This document shows positions 18,119 to 25,937 of a stretch of 40,033 nt of DNA, piece after piece (the first letter of the stretch is position 1; each line of letters starts with the position of its first letter). The stretch spans positions 1 to 40,033 of the forward strand of contig JAGCVU010000150.1 in NCBI GenBank assembly GCA_017962175.1, in the 5' to 3' direction. This DNA comes from Bacteroidales bacterium (GTDB lineage: Bacteria > Bacteroidota > Bacteroidia > Bacteroidales > UBA3824). A model generated the notes under the pieces. The model was not told where the DNA came from, searched no databases, and worked only from the letters and a program-made list of their open reading frames with translations. Made by a program: the position numbers and the translations under genes.

Positions 18119-20601
18119 TCTATCCTAAAAATTTTGAATCCAAAACAGGATTCTACAAAATACGCGAAACCCTAAAAAATTTGTGTATATGTGATTTAGG
18201 ACGCAGTCTGGTGAACGATATGGAATTCTCAAACAATTTCAACGACATTCAGACGAGCCTAAACCAAGCATTTGAGTTTAAAAGCATTATAATGCTTGCC
18301 AAAGAGTTTCCGCAAACCAACTATTTTGATATTCGTGCTGGTTTGAAAAAAATATCCGTTGAAAACACTTACCTAACAGCACAGGAACTATTTGATTTAA
18401 AACGCTGTACAGAAACGATCCATAGTATAATTCAGTTTTTCCGTCATACAGAGGAGAGTCAGTATCCGTATCTGCGCCAATTGTGCCAAGGCTTATTGGT
18501 TAATCACGAAATTACACAAGCCATCAACTCCGTAATGACCGAAACCGGCGAAATATCAGACAATGCTTCGCCCGAACTGCGACGTATCCGCTCTGAAATC
18601 AAAACCAAAGCGGCATCGATATCTGCGGTGGTTAACAAGCTGTTGCGCAATGCCAAAGCCGAAGGGTGGACCGATGCCGATGCCGAAATCAATATTCGCG
18701 ACGGCAAACTCTTGATACCGGTAAAGAGCGGAAGCAAACGCAAAATTTCAGGTATCGTTGCCGACGAATCAGCCTCGGGCAAGACTTCTTTTATTGAGCC
18801 CATCGAAAGCGTGGAACTCAACAACGCCGTGCGCGAACTTGAATTTGCCGAAAAACGCGAAATTGTAAAAATTCTCACTGCCGTTTCTGACAAAATTCGT
18901 CCGCACATTCCCGACCTTATCGAAGGCAGCGCAATACTCGGCAACCTTGACTTTGCACGTGCCAAGGCAAAAATGGCTATCGACACCAATGCCGATTTGC
19001 CAATTTTGTCTGACAAACCAGCCGTGGATATGCGCATGGCACGTCATCCGATATTAGAAAAAACTCTCAAAGCCGAAGGAAGAAAGGTTGTTCCGCTAAA
19101 TATTGAACTCAATGAAAATCAGAGGATAATAATGATTTCGGGTCCCAATGCAGGCGGCAAATCGGTATGTTTGAAAACCACGGGGCTTATTCAATATATG
19201 CACCAATGCGGATTGCTAACGCCGATAAGTCCCAACAGCACAATGGGTATTTTCAACGACATTTTTATCGATATTGGCGACGAACAATCAATTGAAAACG
19301 ACCTGAGCACATACAGCGGACACCTTAAAAATATGAAAACCTTTGTAGACCGTGCAGGACGTAACTCGCTGATACTCATCGATGAATTTGGCACGGGTAC
19401 AGAACCTATACTTGGCGGCGCAATTGCCGAAGCGGTGTTAGACAAATTAAACCAACGTCACGTAAAAGGCGTAATAACAACGCATTACACCAATCTTAAA
19501 AACTTTGCAACCGTAACTCCCGGCATTGCCAACGGTGCTATGCTTTACGACAATACCTGCATGAAACCCCTCTTTCAGATGGAAACCGGCAAAACCGGCA
19601 ATTCGTTTGCTTTTGAAATGGCAAAGAAGATGGGGCTCAGCCAACAGATATTAGACAAGGCTGAACAAATTGCAGGTCGCGACCATATCGACTACGAACG
19701 TCGAATTCAAGAACTTGAAGAAGACCGTCGCCGCCTGAAAATCACTCTCGAAAATGCCGAGAACCGCGAAAAGAACCTTGCAAAACAGCAACAGCAATAC
19801 ACCGAGCAAACCGAGTTTACCCTTGCCGAGCGCAAAAACATACTCAAAGCTGCCAAACTGCAAGCCGAAGAAATTCTCAAAAATGCCAACAAGATTATTG
19901 AGAACACAATCCACGAAATAAAACGCGCCGAGGCAGAAAAGATCAAAACCCGCGACATTCGCCGCGAATTTGAAGAGCAAAAGCAACAAATTCAAACTCA
20001 AATTTCGGAAGAAGAATCTGCCTTAGACGACAAGATAGAACGTCTGCGTCAAAAACAACGCGAACGCGAAGAACGCCGTGCCCGCAAACGAGCCGAAAAA
20101 GCTGCCGCACAAACTGCCGCCGCTCCTACCACAGCGCCCGACCCATTGAAACCCGGCGACAAGGTAACGCTCGACGAAGGCACATCGGTGCTCCAAATTC
20201 TTGAAATAAAGGATTCTACCGCACTTGTGCAAATGGGACACATGCAAACCTTTGTAAAACTTTCGCGATTGAAACGTGCTGCCAAAAAAGCTGACGAAAA
20301 GAAAACCGTTCCGCAAGTGCGCGTAAATATCGAAAGCGAAACCAAACACGGAGGTTTCCTCTTTGGGTTAGACGTTCGCGGATTGCGTGGCGACGAAGCT
20401 TTGGAAAAGGTAGCCAAGCATTTAGACGATGCCCTTGCAGCGGGCAAACACGAAATACGCATTCTCCACGGCACAGGCACAGGCGCATTACGCAGTCTTA
20501 TACGCGATTATCTTGCCACACAAGATATTGTGAGTCGTTGTCACGATGAAAAAATCGAACTCGGCGGCGCAGGAATCACTGTGGCAGAGTTGGATTATTA
20601 A
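18115..20601 (+). CDS. mutS2: Endonuclease MutS2
   Basis: The 828-residue product has a MutS-like clamp/lever region (~1-300) and an ABC-type ATPase with Walker A GPNAGGKS at 343-350 and Walker B LILIDEFGTG (Asp423-Glu424). A coiled-coil segment (~515-660) and a KOW-like patch (PGDKVTLDEG) follow. The C-terminal Smr nuclease domain (~755-828) has LDVRGLRG, HGTGTGALR and GGAGITV. MutS2 lacks mismatch-recognition domain I. In other bacteria it restrains recombination or splits collided ribosomes. It starts within the stop of the upstream gene. Its TAA shares TTAA with the stop of the convergent gene. Confidence 0.95.
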   Translation: MIYPKNFESKTGFYKIRETLKNLCICDLGRSLVNDMEFSNNFNDIQTSLNQAFEFKSIIMLAKEFPQTNYFDIRAGLKKISVENTYLTAQELFDLKRCTETIHSIIQFFRHTEESQYPYLRQLCQGLLVNHEITQAINSVMTETGEISDNASPELRRIRSEIKTKAASISAVVNKLLRNAKAEGWTDADAEINIRDGKLLIPVKSGSKRKISGIVADESASGKTSFIEPIESVELNNAVRELEFAEKREIVKILTAVSDKIRPHIPDLIEGSAILGNLDFARAKAKMAIDTNADLPILSDKPAVDMRMARHPILEKTLKAEGRKVVPLNIELNENQRIIMISGPNAGGKSVCLKTTGLIQYMHQCGLLTPISPNSTMGIFNDIFIDIGDEQSIENDLSTYSGHLKNMKTFVDRAGRNSLILIDEFGTGTEPILGGAIAEAVLDKLNQRHVKGVITTHYTNLKNFATVTPGIANGAMLYDNTCMKPLFQMETGKTGNSFAFEMAKKMGLSQQILDKAEQIAGRDHIDYERRIQELEEDRRRLKITLENAENREKNLAKQQQQYTEQTEFTLAERKNILKAAKLQAEEILKNANKIIENTIHEIKRAEAEKIKTRDIRREFEEQKQQIQTQISEEESALDDKIERLRQKQREREERRARKRAEKAAAQTAAAPTTAPDPLKPGDKVTLDEGTSVLQILEIKDSTALVQMGHMQTFVKLSRLKRAAKKADEKKTVPQVRVNIESETKHGGFLFGLDVRGLRGDEALEKVAKHLDDALAAGKHEIRILHGTGTGALRSLIRDYLATQDIVSRCHDEKIELGGAGITVAELDY

Positions 20602-21383
20602 ACCATCCACGCCTTAACGGTATAATCACGTCGTCCGGTGGTGAGATGTCCGCTGGTGTAGTTCCAAACCCATTCTTTGCTTCCGGCGATGTCTTCGGTG
20701 TCGAAAAATAGCATTGGACGGTCGTACATTTCAAGTCCTTCGGCGTTGTAACTCTTTATTTTTACGGGAGTTATAACGCACGATTTACCTTTGGGCAACA
20801 TTCCAAGGTGATAGGTTTGAATAAAACGGCTGAGATTTTTTGCCGAAAGGTCGTCTATAAGTTCCTTTTGCATAAGGTAATCGAGAATCAAATCGTCTAA
20901 AAATGCAAGCGTATTTACCGACACCACAAAATCGAAATTTACCAAAAGGTCGCTATAATCGGCTGTGCTATAATTTGTTGACGAACTAAGCATATCTACC
21001 GAAAAATTTTTGTATCGGTTTACGCAGTTGTAAGTTTCGCCAACGATTTTGGTAATATCTTCGGTTACAAATACCACATTTTCAAACTCTTTGAACTTGG
21101 CAATCACCTTGGGCGGATGCAGAAGATCTACAAAATAAACCTTTTCAAACATTCGGCTAAGTTCCATTACCGGCACGTCGATACACCACCCACTGCCAAG
21201 CACCACCGCCGACGAGTGTTTAGGACACTTTTTGGCGGCATTAACTATAAAGTGCTTGGTATTGAGTATATGCTGACTCCAATTTTGTATTTCGCTCAAA
21301 TAGCGCAGGTAGTACTCTTTTTGGTCGAGTTCGTAACCCATGCGCCGGTAGATACGACGGTCGGTAAGTTCAAAAGGCCACAT
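20598..21383 (-). CDS. Methyltransferase-fold protein of unknown substrate
   Basis: From the ATG at 21383 the product has 261 residues, starting MWPFELTDRRIYRRMGYELD. An in-frame TTG at 21389 would overlap the upstream stop. The centre has a Rossmann-like glycine motif VVLGSGWCIDVP (~60-71) and a second strand ending in Asp (VYFVDL, ~82-87), as in class I SAM-dependent methyltransferases. The usual GxGxG is reduced to GSG. There is no signal peptide. It is last in the phosphatase-GH97-isochorismatase operon, and its stop TTA overlaps the mutS2 TAA. Substrate unknown. Confidence 0.6.
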   Translation of the reverse strand: MWPFELTDRRIYRRMGYELDQKEYYLRYLSEIQNWSQHILNTKHFIVNAAKKCPKHSSAVVLGSGWCIDVPVMELSRMFEKVYFVDLLHPPKVIAKFKEFENVVFVTEDITKIVGETYNCVNRYKNFSVDMLSSSTNYSTADYSDLLVNFDFVVSVNTLAFLDDLILDYLMQKELIDDLSAKNLSRFIQTYHLGMLPKGKSCVITPVKIKSYNAEGLEMYDRPMLFFDTEDIAGSKEWVWNYTSGHLTTGRRDYTVKAWMV

Positions 21384-21385
21384 AA

Positions 21386-22171
21386 TCAAATGGTTAAACC
21401 TGTATCAGAAAATTTTGCGCCACGGTCTTTGGCTGTTTGGTAAACGTCATCGGCGGCGTGTTCAAAACCTGCCACGCAACCCATAGCATCCTCTAAGATA
21501 ACGAGTTTGCTTACCATTTCGGGCATAGTGTCAAACAATTGCGAAATTGTATTGGCAACGCAATGACTCTTAGCCTCACCGGCTATGTATATGGTATCAA
21601 AGGTGTTAAGCTCATCGGCAAGGTCGTAATTAAACATAGTTTCGGGATAATCAGGATTGATTACCTCTGCCTTAAACGCTCCAAAATGCTCAGAATAGGG
21701 ATATGCACCTTTGCGCACAATTTTGTAATAACGCTTGGTTTGTGCAGCCCATTCCAAAACCTCATCCATAAAAGTTTTGCAAATATCGGCACCGTAAGTT
21801 CCTGACAAACAATGGACAGGCCAAATAGTATGAGCATATTTTCCTTCTGCTTCAAGGTCAGAAAGATACCACTCTGCCCTTTCAACAAGTCCGTCAACAG
21901 GCAAATATACTTTATTTTTAACGTCTTCGGCGCTTATAGAGGTAAAAGGCGCGGGGTTATTGCCCTGAGCGTCAACCCAAAACGCGGGATGCGAAATATC
22001 GTTGGGCTGATGGTCGTCGGCGGTGATAAAAACTTTGTGGATATTTACGGCATTGCGGCGGAGAAAAGCTGCAAGGCGCGTCATATCGCCCGTTGCGCCC
22101 GGCACATAAAGCGAACCGGTGTTTTCGCAAAAATCGTTCTGCGGGTCAATTACAAAAAGTGCGTTGTTCAT
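21386..22171 (-). CDS. Isochorismatase/nicotinamidase-family cysteine hydrolase
   Basis: The 261-residue product has the family triad: Asp9 in FVIDPQNDF, Lys154 in IVRKGAYPY, and the nucleophile Cys204 in AKSHCVANT. A likely metal-site region lies at 50-61 (TADDHQPNDISH), and WPVHC at 118-122 matches nicotinamidase-type members. Nicotinamidases deaminate nicotinamide in NAD salvage. The protein is longer than E. coli PncA (~213), and related members act on other amides, so the substrate is uncertain. It is 8 nt after the GH97 gene. Confidence 0.85.
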   Translation of the reverse strand: MNNALFVIDPQNDFCENTGSLYVPGATGDMTRLAAFLRRNAVNIHKVFITADDHQPNDISHPAFWVDAQGNNPAPFTSISAEDVKNKVYLPVDGLVERAEWYLSDLEAEGKYAHTIWPVHCLSGTYGADICKTFMDEVLEWAAQTKRYYKIVRKGAYPYSEHFGAFKAEVINPDYPETMFNYDLADELNTFDTIYIAGEAKSHCVANTISQLFDTMPEMVSKLVILEDAMGCVAGFEHAADDVYQTAKDRGAKFSDTGLTI

Positions 22172-22179
22172 ATCCTAAT

Positions 22180-24138
22180 TTATTTAGAGTTACCTACAAT
22201 AATGGTTGCGCCGTCGTGGGGAACGGTGATTTGCAACATATTCTTTTTGGGCGTAACCTGTTTCATAGAGCCGTTGAGATTGGCATCGTCGGCATAAACG
22301 GTTACACCGCCAATGATAAAATCGAGGTTGAGAGTACGTTTGAGCGGTTCTTTCTGCGCATTGATAGCCACCACGTACCATTTGCCGCCGCTCTTGCGAG
22401 CCATAATCAAATATTTGCCTGGGTAGCCGTCGATAAACTTGATGTCGTCCCAAAGTGTGGGGCATTGTTTAACAAAATCGAGTTTCCATTGCTCCTTGGG
22501 CAACACCTTATAATATAGTGCTGTGTGATTGAGCGGACATTGAAACAGCACTGCCACAGCCATTTGAAAAACATCTGACGTAACACGGTGTCCACCCCAC
22601 ATAGTGGTGTCGTTGGTGGTGTTGAAATAGTTGTTGAAAGTGATTCCGCCGTAATCCATTGCTGCCACCGAGTTGCGTATAACCGGGTGAAGGGTAGCAT
22701 TATACGATTCTTGACGGCAAAAATCGTCGCCAAAATGGAGATTCTCACTTGCCAAAACTGCCTCAGAACCAATAAAATTGGGGTACATTCTCTCCCACCC
22801 TCTTGGCAATGTGGCTCCATGAAAAATCACCTCTAAACCAAAATCGTTGGCATCGGCAAGAATATCTTCGTAAAGTTGCATAGTTTGCTGTTTGTCAGAG
22901 CCTAAGAAATCTACCTTAATACCGCGAATACCAATCGATTTCATCCACGCCATCTCTTTGCGACGTTTGATGATGTTGTTCATAATGTGTTTTGGACCTT
23001 GTGGAGCATCGTTCCAATAGCCGTTGGAGTTGTACCAAAGACAGAGCGACGTGCCTTTTTGTTTGGCATACTTGGCGAGAATTTCAATAGAATCGCGTGT
23101 AATCTGCGTATCCCACCAATTGTCAACAATTTGGGACACAAAACCAAGGTCGGCAGTAAAGTCGATATATTTCTTTTGTTCCTGATAATTAACACTTTCG
23201 TCGAAACCAATAATCCAACTCCAAGTGCCTGCGCCGTAGGTATATTCTTTTGAAGGCGAATAAAGAGGCTCAACAAAATCCCACGGAACGGTGGTTTCAA
23301 CAATAGGAGCAAGCGTAGAACCCAAAGTAATTGTGCGCCAAGGAGTTTCACCTTTTAGCGGAATACCCGGAGCGGAAGTGCCGTTGCCGTTGAAATCTTC
23401 CATCAAAGGAAAAGCAACTTTGTAACTTGCATTACCTTCGCAAGTTATGTGCGATGCGCAGTAAGCCGACGTTACGCCGGTTTCGCTAATCAAAACCCAT
23501 CCGTTTGGCACGCGAAACAACGCCGGAAAAATAAATCCCAAGCCATTAGCATTTTTGCCGGGTTGGTCGTCGGCAAAATAAGGTTGCTCGTAACTTGGAG
23601 CGGTGCGAGCCCATCCCGTTTGACCCTTCATCTGCGGCGAAAGGAAAGTGGTAGTGCCGTTTGGAAAATTAAAAAACGTTTTTTCGTTCTCAACCACAGT
23701 GCAAACAAACGGCTCGGTGGTTTTGGGATTTGGCTGCGGATAAGCAATGTATTTAAATGCTATGTCGTTGTTTTTCACCATAAAAACCACATCGATAGCG
23801 GGACGGTCGTTTTGATAAAGACCCAAAACTGCACGTGTGGCAGAAACATCTATATGGCTGCGTTTCAACACCTTGCTATCGTAACTAAACGTTACGGGTT
23901 CGGTTTTGAAATCATGGTCGGTAAGATTGGCAGAAAAATCGCCAACAGTTGTTACCAAACCAAGCGGCGAGGCGGTGATAAATTCTTTTCCGTCTAACGC
24001 CACATTATAAGTAACCTTTCCGCCTGAGCAAGAGAGCGTTACCACAAGTTTTCCATTAGGCGAAGTAATGGTATAATTAGCCGCCATTCCACAAAGCGCG
24101 GCAAAAATAGTGATTATTAAAAGTATTGACTTTTTCAT
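22180..24138 (-). CDS. Glycoside hydrolase family 97 enzyme (alpha-galactosidase-like)
   Basis: The 652-residue secreted enzyme has a signal peptide (~1-20, cleavage near GMAA). A GH97 N-terminal beta-sandwich (~22-275), a catalytic (beta/alpha)8 barrel (~285-560) and a C-terminal beta domain follow. Asp410 (GIKVDFLGS) and Glu465 (LASENLHFG) are 55 residues apart, the same spacing as the nucleophile Asp415 and acid/base Glu470 that I recall for the retaining B. thetaiotaomicron GH97 alpha-galactosidase. This favours that subgroup over SusB-type glucosidases. The enzyme is probably periplasmic. It lies 9 nt after the phosphatase gene. Confidence 0.88.
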   Translation of the reverse strand: MKKSILLIITIFAALCGMAANYTITSPNGKLVVTLSCSGGKVTYNVALDGKEFITASPLGLVTTVGDFSANLTDHDFKTEPVTFSYDSKVLKRSHIDVSATRAVLGLYQNDRPAIDVVFMVKNNDIAFKYIAYPQPNPKTTEPFVCTVVENEKTFFNFPNGTTTFLSPQMKGQTGWARTAPSYEQPYFADDQPGKNANGLGFIFPALFRVPNGWVLISETGVTSAYCASHITCEGNASYKVAFPLMEDFNGNGTSAPGIPLKGETPWRTITLGSTLAPIVETTVPWDFVEPLYSPSKEYTYGAGTWSWIIGFDESVNYQEQKKYIDFTADLGFVSQIVDNWWDTQITRDSIEILAKYAKQKGTSLCLWYNSNGYWNDAPQGPKHIMNNIIKRRKEMAWMKSIGIRGIKVDFLGSDKQQTMQLYEDILADANDFGLEVIFHGATLPRGWERMYPNFIGSEAVLASENLHFGDDFCRQESYNATLHPVIRNSVAAMDYGGITFNNYFNTTNDTTMWGGHRVTSDVFQMAVAVLFQCPLNHTALYYKVLPKEQWKLDFVKQCPTLWDDIKFIDGYPGKYLIMARKSGGKWYVVAINAQKEPLKRTLNLDFIIGGVTVYADDANLNGSMKQVTPKKNMLQITVPHDGATIIVGNSK

Positions 24139-24147
24139 ATTTTTAAA

Positions 24148-25080
24148 TTATTGTAAATCAGCAAGTTTAACGCCCAACACAAGGAAATCGTCAATTTGGT
24201 CGCGGTCGCCTTTCCATTTGTCCATAGTGTCGGAAAGAATGGCCTTCTGTTGCTCCATAGGCAGGTTTCGGTTGTTGAGAATCATCTCGCGGAAACGTTG
24301 CGTATTGAATTTCTCGTTGTCTTCGCCGCCAAATTGGTCGAGATAACCGTCGGAAAACATATATATAGAGGTGTTGTCGTCGTACATAAAGTCGTAGCAA
24401 GTAAACTCAATCTGCATATCGGGACGCAACTGCCGTCCGCCAATAGAATAGTAATTGGCTTTCAGTATTTTAAGCTTGTCGCCCTGAACTACATAAAGAT
24501 TGTTTTTAGCTCCGGCAAACTGAAAACGATGAAGCCGCGTATCCACAGTGCAGAGACTCATATCCATACCGTCCTCACTATCAGAATCTTCGCTACCTTG
24601 GTTAAGAGCAAGACGGATTCCCGTGTGAAGCATTGTTAGAATTACATCTGGCTTAAAAACGTGCTTTATGTTAACAATCTCGTGCAAAAGAGTGTTGCCC
24701 ACCATAGAGAGGAACGCCCCGGGAACGCCATGTCCCGTGCAGTCGATAGCCGTTATCACATATTTGCTTTCGTATTTTGAAAACCAATAAAAGTCGCCGC
24801 TGACAATATCCTTGGGCTTAAAATATACAAACATCTGCGGAAGCCACTGTTTCAACTTGGCTTCGGGCAGAAGGATGTTGTCTTGAATTTTGCGAGCGTA
24901 ATTAATCGAGTCGGTAATTTCGCAGTTTTTCTGTTCAATAAGGTTTTTCTGGTGCTCAATTTCGTTTTTTTGCAGTTGCAGTTCGGTATTTATACGCTTG
25001 ATTTTGCGCAAAGTAAGCATTAGCGCAATCAAAAGAGCCATAAAAGCCGCACCTATTATTATCAACAGAACAGTCTGCAT
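24148..25080 (-). CDS. Membrane-anchored SpoIIE/PP2C-type serine phosphatase
   Basis: The 310-residue protein has an N-terminal membrane helix (~3-24), a coiled coil (~25-58) and a PP2C-SpoIIE catalytic domain. Its metal-binding motifs are PKDIVSGDFYW (Asp96), DCTGHGVPGAFLSM (Asp113), MFSDGYLDQF (Asp244) and DQIDDFLVLG (Asp297/298), so it should be active. Such enzymes usually dephosphorylate anti-sigma-factor antagonists. No partner STAS or kinase gene is nearby. Unlike many Bacteroidota homologues there is no TPR or 7TM sensor. It is first of a four-gene operon. Confidence 0.9.
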   Translation of the reverse strand: MQTVLLIIIGAAFMALLIALMLTLRKIKRINTELQLQKNEIEHQKNLIEQKNCEITDSINYARKIQDNILLPEAKLKQWLPQMFVYFKPKDIVSGDFYWFSKYESKYVITAIDCTGHGVPGAFLSMVGNTLLHEIVNIKHVFKPDVILTMLHTGIRLALNQGSEDSDSEDGMDMSLCTVDTRLHRFQFAGAKNNLYVVQGDKLKILKANYYSIGGRQLRPDMQIEFTCYDFMYDDNTSIYMFSDGYLDQFGGEDNEKFNTQRFREMILNNRNLPMEQQKAILSDTMDKWKGDRDQIDDFLVLGVKLADLQ

Positions 25081-25102
25081 TGTGATAGATTATAATTTGG
25101 TG

Positions 25103-25110
25103 TAAATATA
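25103..25110 (-). promoter_or_regulatory. Possible -7 box for the phosphatase operon
   Basis: The minus strand reads TATATTTA, one mismatch from TAnnTTTG, 22 nt before the phosphatase ATG. No clear -33 box is visible. It lies in the 137-nt gap shared with the divergent HAD gene, opposite a better promoter. Confidence 0.3.
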
Positions 25111-25157
25111 CAAAAAATAATATCTTATACACAGATTTTTTAACAGAAAAAAAAATT

Positions 25158-25189
25158 TTTGCAAAACACATAGTTTTGCCCTAAATTTG
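25158..25189 (+). promoter_or_regulatory. Promoter for the HAD hydrolase gene
   Basis: TTTG at 25158-25161 and TAAATTTG at 25182-25189 are separated by 20 nt, a perfect match to the Bacteroidota -33/-7 promoter. The ATG at 25218 is 28 nt downstream of the box. Confidence 0.8.
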
Positions 25190-25217
25190 CACTACGGTAA
25201 AAACAAAATTTAGAACC

Positions 25218-25913
25218 ATGTCAAGAATTAAAGGTATTATATTCGACTTTAACGGCACACTATTGTGGGATACACCTTACCACAATAAGGCTTGGAACAT
25301 ATTTCTCGACCGTTACCACATCACATTATCGGATCAAGAAATACGCGACAATATGCACGGTCGAACCAACGCCGAAATATTCAAATACCTGTTTAAAAAG
25401 GACTTAAGTCTCGGCGAAGTAAATACACTTGCCGCCGAAAAAGAGGCGATTTACCGTCATTTGATTATCAACAACAATTTCGACTTACAACGTGGATCAA
25501 GGCAAATGTTTGACTACTGCCTTGCTTGCGCCATACCTACAGCCATAGCCACCAGCAGCGATAAAGAAAATGCTGACTTTTTTTACGATCGTTACGATTT
25601 GAAAACTTGGTTTCCCCGCCGAAGATTTATATACAACGACTACACATTTGCAAGCAAACCGGCTCCTGATATTTTTACAAAAGCCGCAAGCCAGTTGTTT
25701 CTTGAGCCTGACGAAATAATGATTTTTGAAGACTCGCCTGCCGGAATAGAAGCCGCCGAAAAATATGGTGCAGGCAAAATTGTTGTTATCAACAGTACCG
25801 GCGAGAATTTGGAAGATTCGCCCTACTTAGTTCTCGACTCGTTTTTAGATGCCATCAACATCATCGACCTCAACATAGTATTGCAGAGAGAAGGAGTATA
25901 TATATTTGAATAA
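25218..25913 (+). CDS. HAD-superfamily hydrolase with an altered DxD motif
   Basis: The 231-residue protein has the HAD order: FDFNGTLLWD (nucleophile Asp10), an alpha-helical cap (~17-85), ATSSD (motif II), ASKPAPDIF (Lys of motif III) and FEDSPAGIEAA (motif IV). It resembles beta-phosphoglucomutase/phosphatase-like HADs. The second Asp of DxD is Asn12. That residue is the general acid/base in phosphatases, so normal phosphatase activity may be lost or changed. It is monocistronic from its own promoter and converges on the GH78 gene with a 24-nt gap that has no hairpin. Confidence 0.88.
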   Translation: MSRIKGIIFDFNGTLLWDTPYHNKAWNIFLDRYHITLSDQEIRDNMHGRTNAEIFKYLFKKDLSLGEVNTLAAEKEAIYRHLIINNNFDLQRGSRQMFDYCLACAIPTAIATSSDKENADFFYDRYDLKTWFPRRRFIYNDYTFASKPAPDIFTKAASQLFLEPDEIMIFEDSPAGIEAAEKYGAGKIVVINSTGENLEDSPYLVLDSFLDAINIIDLNIVLQREGVYIFE

Positions 25914-25937
25914 CAAATTGTTACGATTTTCACTCAA

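Noticed and set aside
23449..23997. 182-residue open frame opposite the GH97 gene
   Set aside because: It is a shadow of a coding region with a clear signature and has no promoter or family match. The same goes for 14018-14599 opposite fusA and 33332-33916 opposite the FIST-like gene.
25914..25937. Terminator between the HAD and GH78 genes
   Set aside because: The 24-nt gap has no inverted repeat.
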